A stretch of 64,000 nt of DNA, taken from the NCBI GenBank assembly GCA_020847045.1, contig JADLCT010000020.1:18655-82654 (forward strand), read 5' to 3'. A model generated the notes under the pieces. The model saw nothing but the letters and a program-made list of their open reading frames with translations, was not told where the DNA came from and ran no database searches. This document shows positions 36,586 through 44,423 of the stretch, one piece after another. How positions within the stretch are numbered: position 1 is the first letter of the stretch; each line of letters opens with the position of its first letter. This stretch comes from Bryobacterales bacterium. Lineage in GTDB: Bacteria > Acidobacteriota > Terriglobia > Bryobacterales > Bryobacteraceae. Position numbers and translations under genes: made by a program.

Positions 36586-39201
36586 TCAGAACGCCAGCTT
36601 CAACTGAAACCGGAAGGCCCGGCCGTCGTTCAACGTGTTCGTGATGAAGCCGAAGCTGGGACTGGACAACTCACGCCAGGGCTCGGCGAACTGCGGCGTG
36701 TTGAAGGCGTTCACCGCCTCGGCGCGCAGGTGCAACCGCCAGTCTCCATGCAGCGCGAAAGCGCGTTGCATGGAGAGGTTCACGTTGGCGATCCCCGCCT
36801 TACGGAACGTATTCGAGCCGAGATTCCCGCGGCTGCCGGTGGGCGTTATGTAGGAAAATGCGGTGGCCGGCAGCAGGGCGCGCGAGGTGTCCGGATGGCC
36901 GATGACGCGCCCCAGCACCGAAGGATCCACCACGTCCGGCCGGTCGCCCTGATCGCCATCGACATTGCCGTAGCCGGGCGCGTCGGAGCCCGTGAACACG
37001 GTGAATGGCGTGCCCGTCTTCACCAGGCCCACCGCCGAAACGTCCCAGCGTCCGGCGATTTTCGCCAGCAGCGTAGCCGCGGGCAGGCGCGGAGTCGCGT
37101 AGTTGCAGCGCAGCAAGAATGCATGGCGCTGATCGAAGACGCTGGGTCCCCGCATATCGCTCCATACGAAGAATTCGCTCTGCGCCAGTCCCTGCCGCCC
37201 GTCGTCGCCCGCGCCCGTGGACGTGTAGGAGCCACCCAGGTCAATCGCCTTGCTCCACCAGTAGGAGGCATCCACCGACAGCCCCCGCCAGGAAGGCATC
37301 ACCAGCGTGGCCCGGCCCGCATCGAAGTAGCCGCGCGAGCCGTTCACGATGCGCCGGTGGTCGAAGTACCGCGCATCCGGACGCCGGTCGTTGATGGTGG
37401 CCGTGGTTTGCGGAAGGCCCGGCGTGGGCGCCGCGCGGTTGGTGTACCACATGAATGGCAGTTTCTGCGAACGGCTGCCCAGATAGGCCAGTTGCAGCCG
37501 GAAAAGGCGGCCCAGCGAAGGCTCCCACAGCAGGTTGTACTGGTGCGCATAGGGGCTTCGCAGGTTCCGGTCGACATCGACAAACGTGCTGCGCGCGCCG
37601 GGCGTCACCGGGATATTCAACTGCTGGAAGGGAAGCAGCAGGTCCGGCGCCTGAATTTCAAACTTCTGATTGAGCGGCGGGTTGTAGCGCGTCTGGCCGT
37701 ATGTCACCGGGTAGATCTCGCCGTAATGGAGTCCATACGCGGCGCGCAGTGTTCCGCCTCCGCCGGGCAGCCGGAGCGCCAGAGCGAAACGCGGCGCGAA
37801 GTTGTTCCGGTCGCTCGGGTAGGGCACGGGCGTTAATCCGTGCGCCTCGCTCGGAGCGCCGGCCATCTCCCACCGCAAACCCGCGTGCAGGCTCAGCCAT
37901 GAGGCCGCTCTCCACTGGTCCCCCACGAACAGCGACGGCTCCCAGGTTCGGAACGCACGCACGGCGTTGCCCGTGGCGCCGCTGAAACGGCTGGGTATGC
38001 CGAGCAGGAAGTTCGTCATCACATCGCGGCCGAAGTCGTTCCGGAAATAGAGATTGCCGCGGTGCGACGAGGCTTCGAAGCCGTTCACCTGGCGGCGCGT
38101 CATTCCGCCTCCGGCATACCAGTTGTGACCTCCGCCCGGCTGCTGCAACCCGGCTGCCACGTGATAGCGGTTCTGCGCGCGGTCGATGGGAATCGAGGAG
38201 CCCGGCCCCAGCGTGGTGATCACGTTCGAGAAGTTCACCTGAGGCCCAACCGCGTTCGGCTCCGGCAGCAGCAGCGAAGTGACGCGGTCAAAGCCCGCGC
38301 TGGCCTGCGTCACGGTGGACGCGCCCCAGCGCCGGTTCCAGGTCACCACGCCCGTGTGCGCCCTGGTGGTCGTGTCGGGATTCTGCCCGGCCACCAGTTG
38401 GAAGGCGTCGACAAACTGCGACGTGAACTGGTAGCGCGCGTAGACATCGTCGCGCCGGCTTAAACGGCGGTCCAGCCGCAGCAAAGCGTTGCCGTCGTTA
38501 ATCGCCTGCGGAGCATTGGTGTTGAGAGCGCGCTCGTTCACGTCGCGCCGGTTCGGCAACTCGTCCGGAAAGCCGTCCAGAAACTTTCGGATCAACGCTC
38601 GCTTCACCGGGTCGGCCACCATCGGCGTCCGCTCGGAAGCCAGCGGCACAAGAACATTGCCGTTCACGAAGCCACGCATGCGGTTTTGTGACCCGTCCAA
38701 CGTCAGGTGCGTGGCCGCACCCAGCCGCAGCGTAACCGTGCCGCCGTACTGGTTCTCGTGCGCCGGTTTCAACCCGCCCACCGTGAAGAAGGAGCGCGCA
38801 TTAAATACGCTGTTGCCGTGCCAGTAGACGAGATTGCCGTGCCACGGTTCGCCCTTTACCGCGGCCGCGTGAAGCGCCACCGAGGGAGAGACGCCGAACT
38901 CGCTGCCAAAATAGCCGCGGCCAGCGCGAAACTCGGCGAAGGGAGTCGCCGTGGTGCCGGCGCGTGTATTCAACTCCTTCAGCGCGTTGTTGTCGATCAG
39001 GTTGAACTGTACGTTCTCGTTCCGGCGGCTCTCGCCGTTCTGCGCATTCGTGCGGCCGAGCAGGTTCAGATCCTGGCGCGGCGCCGGAGGCGCAGGTGTT
39101 TCGGCGGCGGGCTTTGCGGGTGGGGTTTCCTTGCCCTGCGCGGCCAGCGGCCCGGCGCACAGGAACACGGCGAGCAGCGCGGCCACCGGCAGGGGGAACA
39201 T
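36586..39201 (-). CDS. TonB-dependent receptor-like outer-membrane beta-barrel protein
   Basis: 871 residues with a signal peptide (MFPLPVAALLAVFLCAGPLAAQ) and a Pro/Ala-rich stretch. The rest is a long barrel of alternating strands (EWHG-type aromatic girdles; VNVDLR and LNAGLRWE-like segments), ending in FQLKLAF with a C-terminal Phe. It resembles the large TonB-type proteins of acidobacteria. The usual N-terminal carboxypeptidase-regulatory and plug domains are short or absent, so it may be a reduced barrel. Ligand unknown. A GATAAT hexamer lies 7 nt upstream. Confidence 0.78.
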   Translation of the reverse strand: MFPLPVAALLAVFLCAGPLAAQGKETPPAKPAAETPAPPAPRQDLNLLGRTNAQNGESRRNENVQFNLIDNNALKELNTRAGTTATPFAEFRAGRGYFGSEFGVSPSVALHAAAVKGEPWHGNLVYWHGNSVFNARSFFTVGGLKPAHENQYGGTVTLRLGAATHLTLDGSQNRMRGFVNGNVLVPLASERTPMVADPVKRALIRKFLDGFPDELPNRRDVNERALNTNAPQAINDGNALLRLDRRLSRRDDVYARYQFTSQFVDAFQLVAGQNPDTTTRAHTGVVTWNRRWGASTVTQASAGFDRVTSLLLPEPNAVGPQVNFSNVITTLGPGSSIPIDRAQNRYHVAAGLQQPGGGHNWYAGGGMTRRQVNGFEASSHRGNLYFRNDFGRDVMTNFLLGIPSRFSGATGNAVRAFRTWEPSLFVGDQWRAASWLSLHAGLRWEMAGAPSEAHGLTPVPYPSDRNNFAPRFALALRLPGGGGTLRAAYGLHYGEIYPVTYGQTRYNPPLNQKFEIQAPDLLLPFQQLNIPVTPGARSTFVDVDRNLRSPYAHQYNLLWEPSLGRLFRLQLAYLGSRSQKLPFMWYTNRAAPTPGLPQTTATINDRRPDARYFDHRRIVNGSRGYFDAGRATLVMPSWRGLSVDASYWWSKAIDLGGSYTSTGAGDDGRQGLAQSEFFVWSDMRGPSVFDQRHAFLLRCNYATPRLPAATLLAKIAGRWDVSAVGLVKTGTPFTVFTGSDAPGYGNVDGDQGDRPDVVDPSVLGRVIGHPDTSRALLPATAFSYITPTGSRGNLGSNTFRKAGIANVNLSMQRAFALHGDWRLHLRAEAVNAFNTPQFAEPWRELSSPSFGFITNTLNDGRAFRFQLKLAF

Positions 39202-39208
39202 TCCATTG

Positions 39209-39214
39209 ATTATC
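39209..39214 (-). promoter_or_regulatory. -10-like hexamer GATAAT for the barrel gene
   Basis: On the minus strand GATAAT is 7 nt before ATG 39201. It also overlaps the stop region of the next upstream gene, so it would start an internal transcript. Confidence 0.4.
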
Positions 39215-40037
39215 GCAGGCGCTCAGTGCTTCCCCGCCCGGCGGCAAGGCTCGCGGGAACCCCCTCGCGGTAGCCGCGGTAGAGAAGACGAATACCCAAC
39301 TCCCGCCGTATGGCCGAGCCATCCACACGCCTGTTGGCGCGCCGCGTGTCGTCGCCGGGCAGACGTTCCGTGAACTCCGGCATGGGAACGCCCAGCAGCT
39401 CCGCGCAAAAGGCCGCCATCTCACCCGCCGGGCAGGGTTCCTCGTCGGCCACAGGGAAGCAGCCGGCTAACCCTGCGTCGAGGGCCGCCAGGCAGTGGGC
39501 GGCCAGGTCGTCCACATGAATCCGGCTGATCACGTTGCTTCCGTCGCCCGGCAGCCGGTAACGCCCCTGGCGCATCGACTCATGCACGCCACGCCCTGGC
39601 CCGTAGATGGCCGCCGGCCGGAGCACCAGCGTGCTCCAGGCGCCCTCGCCCAGGACGCGCTCCTCGTCCACGCGTAAAAGCTCGCGCTCGTGGCGGGGCG
39701 CGGGCGGCGTGTGCTCGTCCACAAGGTGCGTCTCGCCATACACGCCCGTGGTGGAAAGATACACCACCCGCGCCGCTTTCCGCAGCAAGGGAGCCACAAG
39801 CGGCGCCGTGGCCCGGTATCCCTCCGGCGTGCGCAGCACGGGCAGCGAGTACAGCACGCGCGCGCCCTCTTCCAGGCTTTCCGTTACGGAGCCGTACGTC
39901 GCGGCATCCAGTACGTCGAACCGGAGCGCGTCCGGCGCGGAGGCCCGCAGGCTCACCACGCGCTCGCCCCGCCGCTCCAACGCCCGCGCCACGCGCGAGC
40001 CGGTGTAACCCGCGCCCAAAATCACATAGCCCGGCAC
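39210..40037 (-). CDS. NAD(P)-dependent epimerase/dehydratase-family (extended SDR) protein
   Basis: 275 residues from GTG 40037 (VPGYVILGAGYTGSRVARALERRG), just 1 nt after the stop of the DCC gene. The track start at 40121 is inside that gene. The Rossmann motif GAGYTGSRVA, the active-site region (YLSTTGVYGETHLVDEHTPP) with YGE and a following short-chain pattern (VLRPAAIYGPGRG) match extended SDRs. The family normally has YxxxK; here the tyrosine is in VYGE and the lysine is not obvious, so activity may be altered. Confidence 0.8.
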   Translation of the reverse strand: MPGYVILGAGYTGSRVARALERRGERVVSLRASAPDALRFDVLDAATYGSVTESLEEGARVLYSLPVLRTPEGYRATAPLVAPLLRKAARVVYLSTTGVYGETHLVDEHTPPAPRHERELLRVDEERVLGEGAWSTLVLRPAAIYGPGRGVHESMRQGRYRLPGDGSNVISRIHVDDLAAHCLAALDAGLAGCFPVADEEPCPAGEMAAFCAELLGVPMPEFTERLPGDDTRRANRRVDGSAIRRELGIRLLYRGYREGVPASLAAGRGSTERLR

Positions 40038-40038
40038 G

Positions 40039-40458
40039 CTAGCGCGGCCTCTCGCCCGGCGGCTTCCACTCGCATGTCTCGGCGCCCATGATGCGTAAGC
40101 GGTTTCGAGCCACCCAGGCATACGCCGCGTCTCCCAGAGGATTCGACAACGGGGACAGTACGGCCGCCAGCGCCAGTCCGCAAACCGCTGCCGCGGTGGC
40201 CGCCGCCGCGCCCGCCAGAATCAGCCAGCCCGCCACGGCGGCCAGCCCAAGGTAGGTAGCCGGCGTCCAGGCCGCCATGCGCTTCACGGCCCGCCAGCCT
40301 CGATGTTCCCTCGTCCCATCCAGCAAAACGATGGCGCCTTGCGGCGTCGGAGACGGCGTCCACTCGAAGTGGCCCAGCCAGTCCAAACGCTCGCCCAGCC
40401 GCTTGGAGCGCGTGCAAAACCGGCATCCGGCATCGTAAAAAACCGTTGCTTTTCCCAT
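40039..40458 (-). CDS. DCC-family (DUF393) thiol-disulfide-type protein
   Basis: 139 residues. The family motif YDAGCRFCTRSKRL (Cys12, Cys15) opens the protein. A central membrane-like segment (YLGLAAVAGWLILAGAAAATAA) is followed by LSPLSNPLGDAAYAWVARN, typical of the second half of DCC proteins. Function in the family is poorly known; the CxxC suggests redox chemistry. The next gene (epimerase) starts 1 nt after its stop, so the two are coupled. Confidence 0.82.
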   Translation of the reverse strand: MGKATVFYDAGCRFCTRSKRLGERLDWLGHFEWTPSPTPQGAIVLLDGTREHRGWRAVKRMAAWTPATYLGLAAVAGWLILAGAAAATAAAVCGLALAAVLSPLSNPLGDAAYAWVARNRLRIMGAETCEWKPPGERPR

Positions 40459-40556
40459 ATCCTGGCCTCACCATGGTGGCAACTCGCGTTGCGCGGCCCC
40501 CGTCCGGCTGATCTTGATCCCTCTAGTTTCGCGCGTGTTGGCTAGGAAGTTTCCGC

Positions 40557-42500
40557 ATGAAAATCACCATTGCCGCACTGTTGTTTCCGGTGCTTCTGGT
40601 GGCGCAACCCGCCTCCAAGCCCACAGACGTGTTCGCCCTGATCCGGGAAAACCGGATGGCCGAACTGGCAACCTGGCTGCAAACCAATTCGCCCGGCTCG
40701 TTCTCCGACAAGCTGGGAAACCAGCCGCTTCACTACGCGGCCCTCTACGGCTCGCCCGAATCGGTTCACATTCTGCTCCATGCCGGAGCCTCTCCGGACG
40801 CTCGGAACTCGGGCGGCGTAACACCTCTCATCTATGCTGCCACGGATGCGGCCAAGGTGCGGATGATGCTGGCCGGCGGAGCGGATGTGCGCGCATCCTC
40901 CCGGCAGGGACGCACCGCGCTCCACGTGGCCGCCGTTTCGACGCAGGGCTATGAGACGGCCCGGATGCTGCTGGACAAGGGCGCCGCCGTGGACGCCGCC
41001 GACGACCGTGGCGACACGCCTCTCACGGCCGCCAACGCCGGCAACACACCTCTGATGCGTCTGCTCATCGAACGGGGCGCCAACGTCCGGCACGCCAACC
41101 GGGACGGGATGACCGCGCTGATCAATGCCGCCGGGGCCAACAACACCGTCATCGTGAAACTGCTTCTGGACAAGGGCGCGGACGTGAACGCCGCCAACAC
41201 CGCCGCCGGACGCGTGCCGCGCGGGGAGATTGCTCTGAAGCAGTTGACGCCGCTCATGCTCGCCAGTCCCTACGGCTCTCCCGCCACGGTCAAGACTCTG
41301 CTCGACGCGGGCGCCCGCGTGAACATGCGGGACTCGCGCGGCATGTCCGCCTTGATGCTGGCCATGGCCAGCGATCACCAGTCCATCGAGTCGGTGAAAC
41401 TGCTGCTCGCCGCCGGAGCGGATGTCAACGCCAAGGATCAGGAGGGCGAGTCCGTTCTGGATTGGGCGCGCAAAAGCCCAAACCCGGCGCTGCTGCGGCT
41501 ATTGGAAGCGGCGGGCGCGAAAGCGGCCGTGGCGCCGCCGCCGGCCCCGCAACCTGGCGAGCCAGCCTCCCTGCGCGAGGCCATCCAGCGTTCCGTGCGC
41601 CTGATGGAGCGGTCCAACCCGGTCTTCTTCAAGGAAGGCGGCTGCGTAGCGTGCCACCACCAGGCCGCCTCGGGTATGGCGATGCAGGCCGTCCGCTCCG
41701 CCGGGCTCGACTATAACCGCGAGGCCGCCGCCGGCGAGGCCAAGCTCAGCACCATCCTCACCATCCCGTTCGGCGCGCAGATGCTCCAGGCGTTTGAAAT
41801 CGGGGGTACTACCGACACGGCCACCTTCACGGCGCTGGGCGCCATGGCGAATGGCGTCGAAGCCGGCCCGGCCTCCGATCTGCTGGCGCACTACATCGCC
41901 TCGCGCCAGAACCCCGATGGTTCCTGGAGTCTGCACGGCATCAGCCGCCCGCCCATGGAAGAGTCCGACATCACCCGGACCGCCTACGCGGTCAAGGTGC
42001 TGCAACACTACGGCTGGCCGGCCCGCCGGTCCGAGTTCGCCGCCCGCATGGCGCGCGCTCGCGCCTGGCTCGAATCGGCCAAACCCACCACGTCATACGA
42101 AGCGGCGGACCTCGCCATGGGCCTCCTCTGGACGCACTCGCCCAAGGCAACCGCGGCCGTGCGGCAGGTGATGCATCTGCAGCGCTCCAGCGGAGGCTGG
42201 GCGCAGACGGCCTACATGGAACCCGATGCCTATGCGACCGCGCTGGCGATTCAGGCTCTGCGCGAATCGGGCATGTCCCCCTCCAGCCGGCCCTATGAAA
42301 AGGGAACGGCATTCCTGCTGCGCACGCAAATGACCGACGGTTCCTGGTTCGTTCGCAGCCGCGCCGCCAAGTTCCAGCCCTACTTCCAAAGTGGCTTCCC
42401 GCACAATCATGACCAGTGGCTGTCGGCCGTCACCACGGCCTATGCCGTCCGGGTGCTGGCTCCGGCCGCGTCAGGAATCAAAATCGCCGCGTCCCGCTAG
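40557..42500 (+). CDS. Secreted ankyrin-repeat / heme c motif / terpene-cyclase-toroid fusion protein
   Basis: 647 residues with a signal peptide (MKITIAALLFPVLLVAQP). Residues ~30-320 hold about eight ankyrin repeats (QPLHYAALYGSPESVHILLH, RTALHVAAVS, TPLMRLLIERGANV, KLLLAAGADVNAKDQEG). A Pro-rich linker leads to GGCVACHHQAASGMAMQA near residue 362, a CxxCH heme-c motif. The final ~270 residues have repeated QNPDGSWS/QMTDGSWF-type motifs (squalene-cyclase toroid). The DxDD protonation motif is not visible, so cyclisation is doubtful. AGGAA precedes the ATG. Possibly a periplasmic redox or scaffold protein. Confidence 0.82.
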   Translation: MKITIAALLFPVLLVAQPASKPTDVFALIRENRMAELATWLQTNSPGSFSDKLGNQPLHYAALYGSPESVHILLHAGASPDARNSGGVTPLIYAATDAAKVRMMLAGGADVRASSRQGRTALHVAAVSTQGYETARMLLDKGAAVDAADDRGDTPLTAANAGNTPLMRLLIERGANVRHANRDGMTALINAAGANNTVIVKLLLDKGADVNAANTAAGRVPRGEIALKQLTPLMLASPYGSPATVKTLLDAGARVNMRDSRGMSALMLAMASDHQSIESVKLLLAAGADVNAKDQEGESVLDWARKSPNPALLRLLEAAGAKAAVAPPPAPQPGEPASLREAIQRSVRLMERSNPVFFKEGGCVACHHQAASGMAMQAVRSAGLDYNREAAAGEAKLSTILTIPFGAQMLQAFEIGGTTDTATFTALGAMANGVEAGPASDLLAHYIASRQNPDGSWSLHGISRPPMEESDITRTAYAVKVLQHYGWPARRSEFAARMARARAWLESAKPTTSYEAADLAMGLLWTHSPKATAAVRQVMHLQRSSGGWAQTAYMEPDAYATALAIQALRESGMSPSSRPYEKGTAFLLRTQMTDGSWFVRSRAAKFQPYFQSGFPHNHDQWLSAVTTAYAVRVLAPAASGIKIAASR

Positions 42501-42641
42501 CCGGAGGCCTGTCCGCGGAACGGAATGCGGGGCTGCGGCGAAAGCGCCGAATCTGCTATCGTCGTGTCGAACCAGCACGGTTGGAGAAGCCCCGCATCCA
42601 GTTGAAACCCAAACCGGATGGCGCGCGTCCTTCAAGCTGTT

Positions 42642-43310
42642 ATGGCGGGCATAAGCGGTGTTCTTCCCATCCCGGTGGCCGGTTCCAAAGCGAAACCGAA
42701 AGCACGCGTGGACTACCAGAATTCCGAGGAGGCACTGCTTGTCAAGCGCGTCCAAAAGGGCGACGAGTTAGCCTTCCGGGAACTGGTAGATCGCTACCAA
42801 AGTAAAGTATTTTCTATAATTTACGGAATCCTCCGGAGCCGCAACGACGCCGAGGACATCTCCCAGCAGGTGTTCGCCAAGATCTACTTCTCCATCGGCA
42901 ACTTTGACTTTCGCTCCTCGCTCCTGACGTGGATCTACAAGATCACCGTCAACGAGTGCTACGACTATTTGCGGAAGAAAAAAGTGCGAAAGCTGGTATA
43001 CGAGAGTGACTTTTCCGAGGACGAGGCGCAGCGCATGGAGCGTTCCGAGCCCGCCGTGGAAGCCTCTGTGCCCATCGACCAAAAACTGGCCAACCGCGAC
43101 CTCATCGTGAAACTGCTCGACCGCGTTTCGGAAGAGGACCGGCAATTGTTGATGTTGAAAGAGGTTGAGGGCCACTCCGTGGAGGAGTTGGCGCGGATGA
43201 CGGGCATGAATGAGAACACGATCAAGGTAAAGCTCTTCCGGGCTCGCCAGAAGCTCGTGAAGGCGGCTCAGCGGCTCATGCCCCGCTGGACCGGATCCTT
43301 TGTGTTGTAG
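42642..43310 (+). CDS. ECF (RpoE-type) sigma factor
   Basis: Region 2 is seen in FRELVDRYQSKVFSIIYGIL and NDAEDISQQVFAKIYFSIG. Region 4 is seen in VSEEDRQLLMLKEVEGHSVEELARMTGMNENTIKVKLFRARQKL. The first ~40 residues are poorly conserved; I use ATG 42642, but 42618 is possible. It is followed by a membrane anti-sigma-like protein and a Spy-like protein, which form a second envelope-stress cluster. It has no homology to the first sigma factor beyond the family. Confidence 0.88.
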   Translation: MAGISGVLPIPVAGSKAKPKARVDYQNSEEALLVKRVQKGDELAFRELVDRYQSKVFSIIYGILRSRNDAEDISQQVFAKIYFSIGNFDFRSSLLTWIYKITVNECYDYLRKKKVRKLVYESDFSEDEAQRMERSEPAVEASVPIDQKLANRDLIVKLLDRVSEEDRQLLMLKEVEGHSVEELARMTGMNENTIKVKLFRARQKLVKAAQRLMPRWTGSFVL

Positions 43311-43499
43311 GAGCCAGGGACGAAGCTGTGGCGGGTCTCAGAGCGTTGGCGCGCCGCGGCGGGGCAGTTATAAGATAGTGGATGTAAACGGACGAAAGAT
43401 CCGTTACCATTTGAGCTTCCGGGCGGGGAAATTCGCCGTGATCTGGAAGCCGTAGTCGCGCTGGCCAAGGCTGGTGCGGGATTTTCGAGGGAAGAAGAG

Positions 43500-44000
43500 A
43501 TGGACCGGCATATTCAGGACCGGCTGGAACAGTTCTTGCAAGGTCTCGACCGTCGGCAATCCGAGCCGAACAACAGCGACTTCGAACGGCATCTGGCCGC
43601 GGCCGATGCCGGGACGCGGGAGCTGGTGGAGACAATGGCCGCGCAGTCCCGGATGCTGCGCCACCTGCGCGTTCCCGGCGAGGAAGCGGACGGCCTCATG
43701 CCCGCGCCGGGCTTCTACGCGCGCGTGATGCAGCAGATCGAGGCGCAGCGTCCCGCCTCCATCTGGAACCTGTTCGTTGAGCCGCGGTTTTTTCACCGCC
43801 TTGCGTTTGCGACCTTCTCGCTCCTGCTGCTGTTGGGGCTCACCTTCCTTTCTCCCAACCCGCAGCAGGAAGCGCCCATGCAGGCGCGTTCGGAGCCGGA
43901 AATGATTCTGGCCACTCCGGAACCGGCGCCGGTGACCTCCGTCAGCCAGTCGGAAGGGCGTGACGTGATGTTGCGCCAACTGACCGTCTACTCTGAGTAG
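43500..44000 (+). CDS. Membrane protein, likely anti-sigma factor
   Basis: 166 residues starting MDRHIQDRLEQFLQG, 190 bp after the sigma gene. An N-terminal cytosolic helix-rich part (DFERHLAAADAGTRELVETM) is followed by one membrane span (FATFSLLLLLGLTFLSP) and a short periplasmic tail. There is no zinc-finger motif: the region has no HxxxCxxC. Position and topology fit an anti-sigma factor lacking zinc, but that is inference. The upstream gap has TTATAAGAT near 43370, a possible promoter for this pair. Confidence 0.62.
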   Translation: MDRHIQDRLEQFLQGLDRRQSEPNNSDFERHLAAADAGTRELVETMAAQSRMLRHLRVPGEEADGLMPAPGFYARVMQQIEAQRPASIWNLFVEPRFFHRLAFATFSLLLLLGLTFLSPNPQQEAPMQARSEPEMILATPEPAPVTSVSQSEGRDVMLRQLTVYSE

Positions 44001-44015
44001 GGTGGCCATCACGCT

Positions 44016-44408
44016 ATGACAGGATCGAGCGCCTCGCCGTCGCCCTGGCGCAATCCGAAGATCGTCCTGCTGCTGCTTTCCGTGTTTGTCTGCGGCGCCG
44101 TGGCCGGCGTGGTCGGAATGCGCATCAGCCAGCGCACGGTGTCGGCGAAGCAGATTCCTTATTACAAAGAGAGCGAGCGCGAGATCTCGCTGCAGCGCTT
44201 CAAGAAGGAACTCGACCTGACCAGCGAGCAGGCGGCTGAAATCGAGGTGATCCTCGACGATTTCATGATGTACTACCAGACGCTGCAGGCGCAGATGGAC
44301 GAGGTGCGTTCGCACGGCAAGGACCGCATCGAAACCATTCTCGACGAACGGCAGCGCGCAAAGTTCAACAAGATGTTGAGCGAGCTTCAGACGAAGCGGA
44401 TTCGCTGA
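44016..44408 (+). CDS. Membrane-anchored Spy/CpxP-like (LTXXQ-type) periplasmic protein
   Basis: 130 residues. One membrane segment (IVLLLLSVFVCGAVAGVVGM) is followed by LDLTSEQAAEIEVILDDFM, the LTxxQ signature of the Spy/ZraP/CpxP family. Two long helices follow, including DRIETILDERQRAKFNKML. Such proteins act as chaperones or metal/stress sensors in the periplasm. It is 15 bp after the putative anti-sigma gene, so it is likely part of the same stress unit. Confidence 0.75.
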   Translation: MTGSSASPSPWRNPKIVLLLLSVFVCGAVAGVVGMRISQRTVSAKQIPYYKESEREISLQRFKKELDLTSEQAAEIEVILDDFMMYYQTLQAQMDEVRSHGKDRIETILDERQRAKFNKMLSELQTKRIR

Positions 44409-44423
44409 CGCCGCGCCCGGCGT

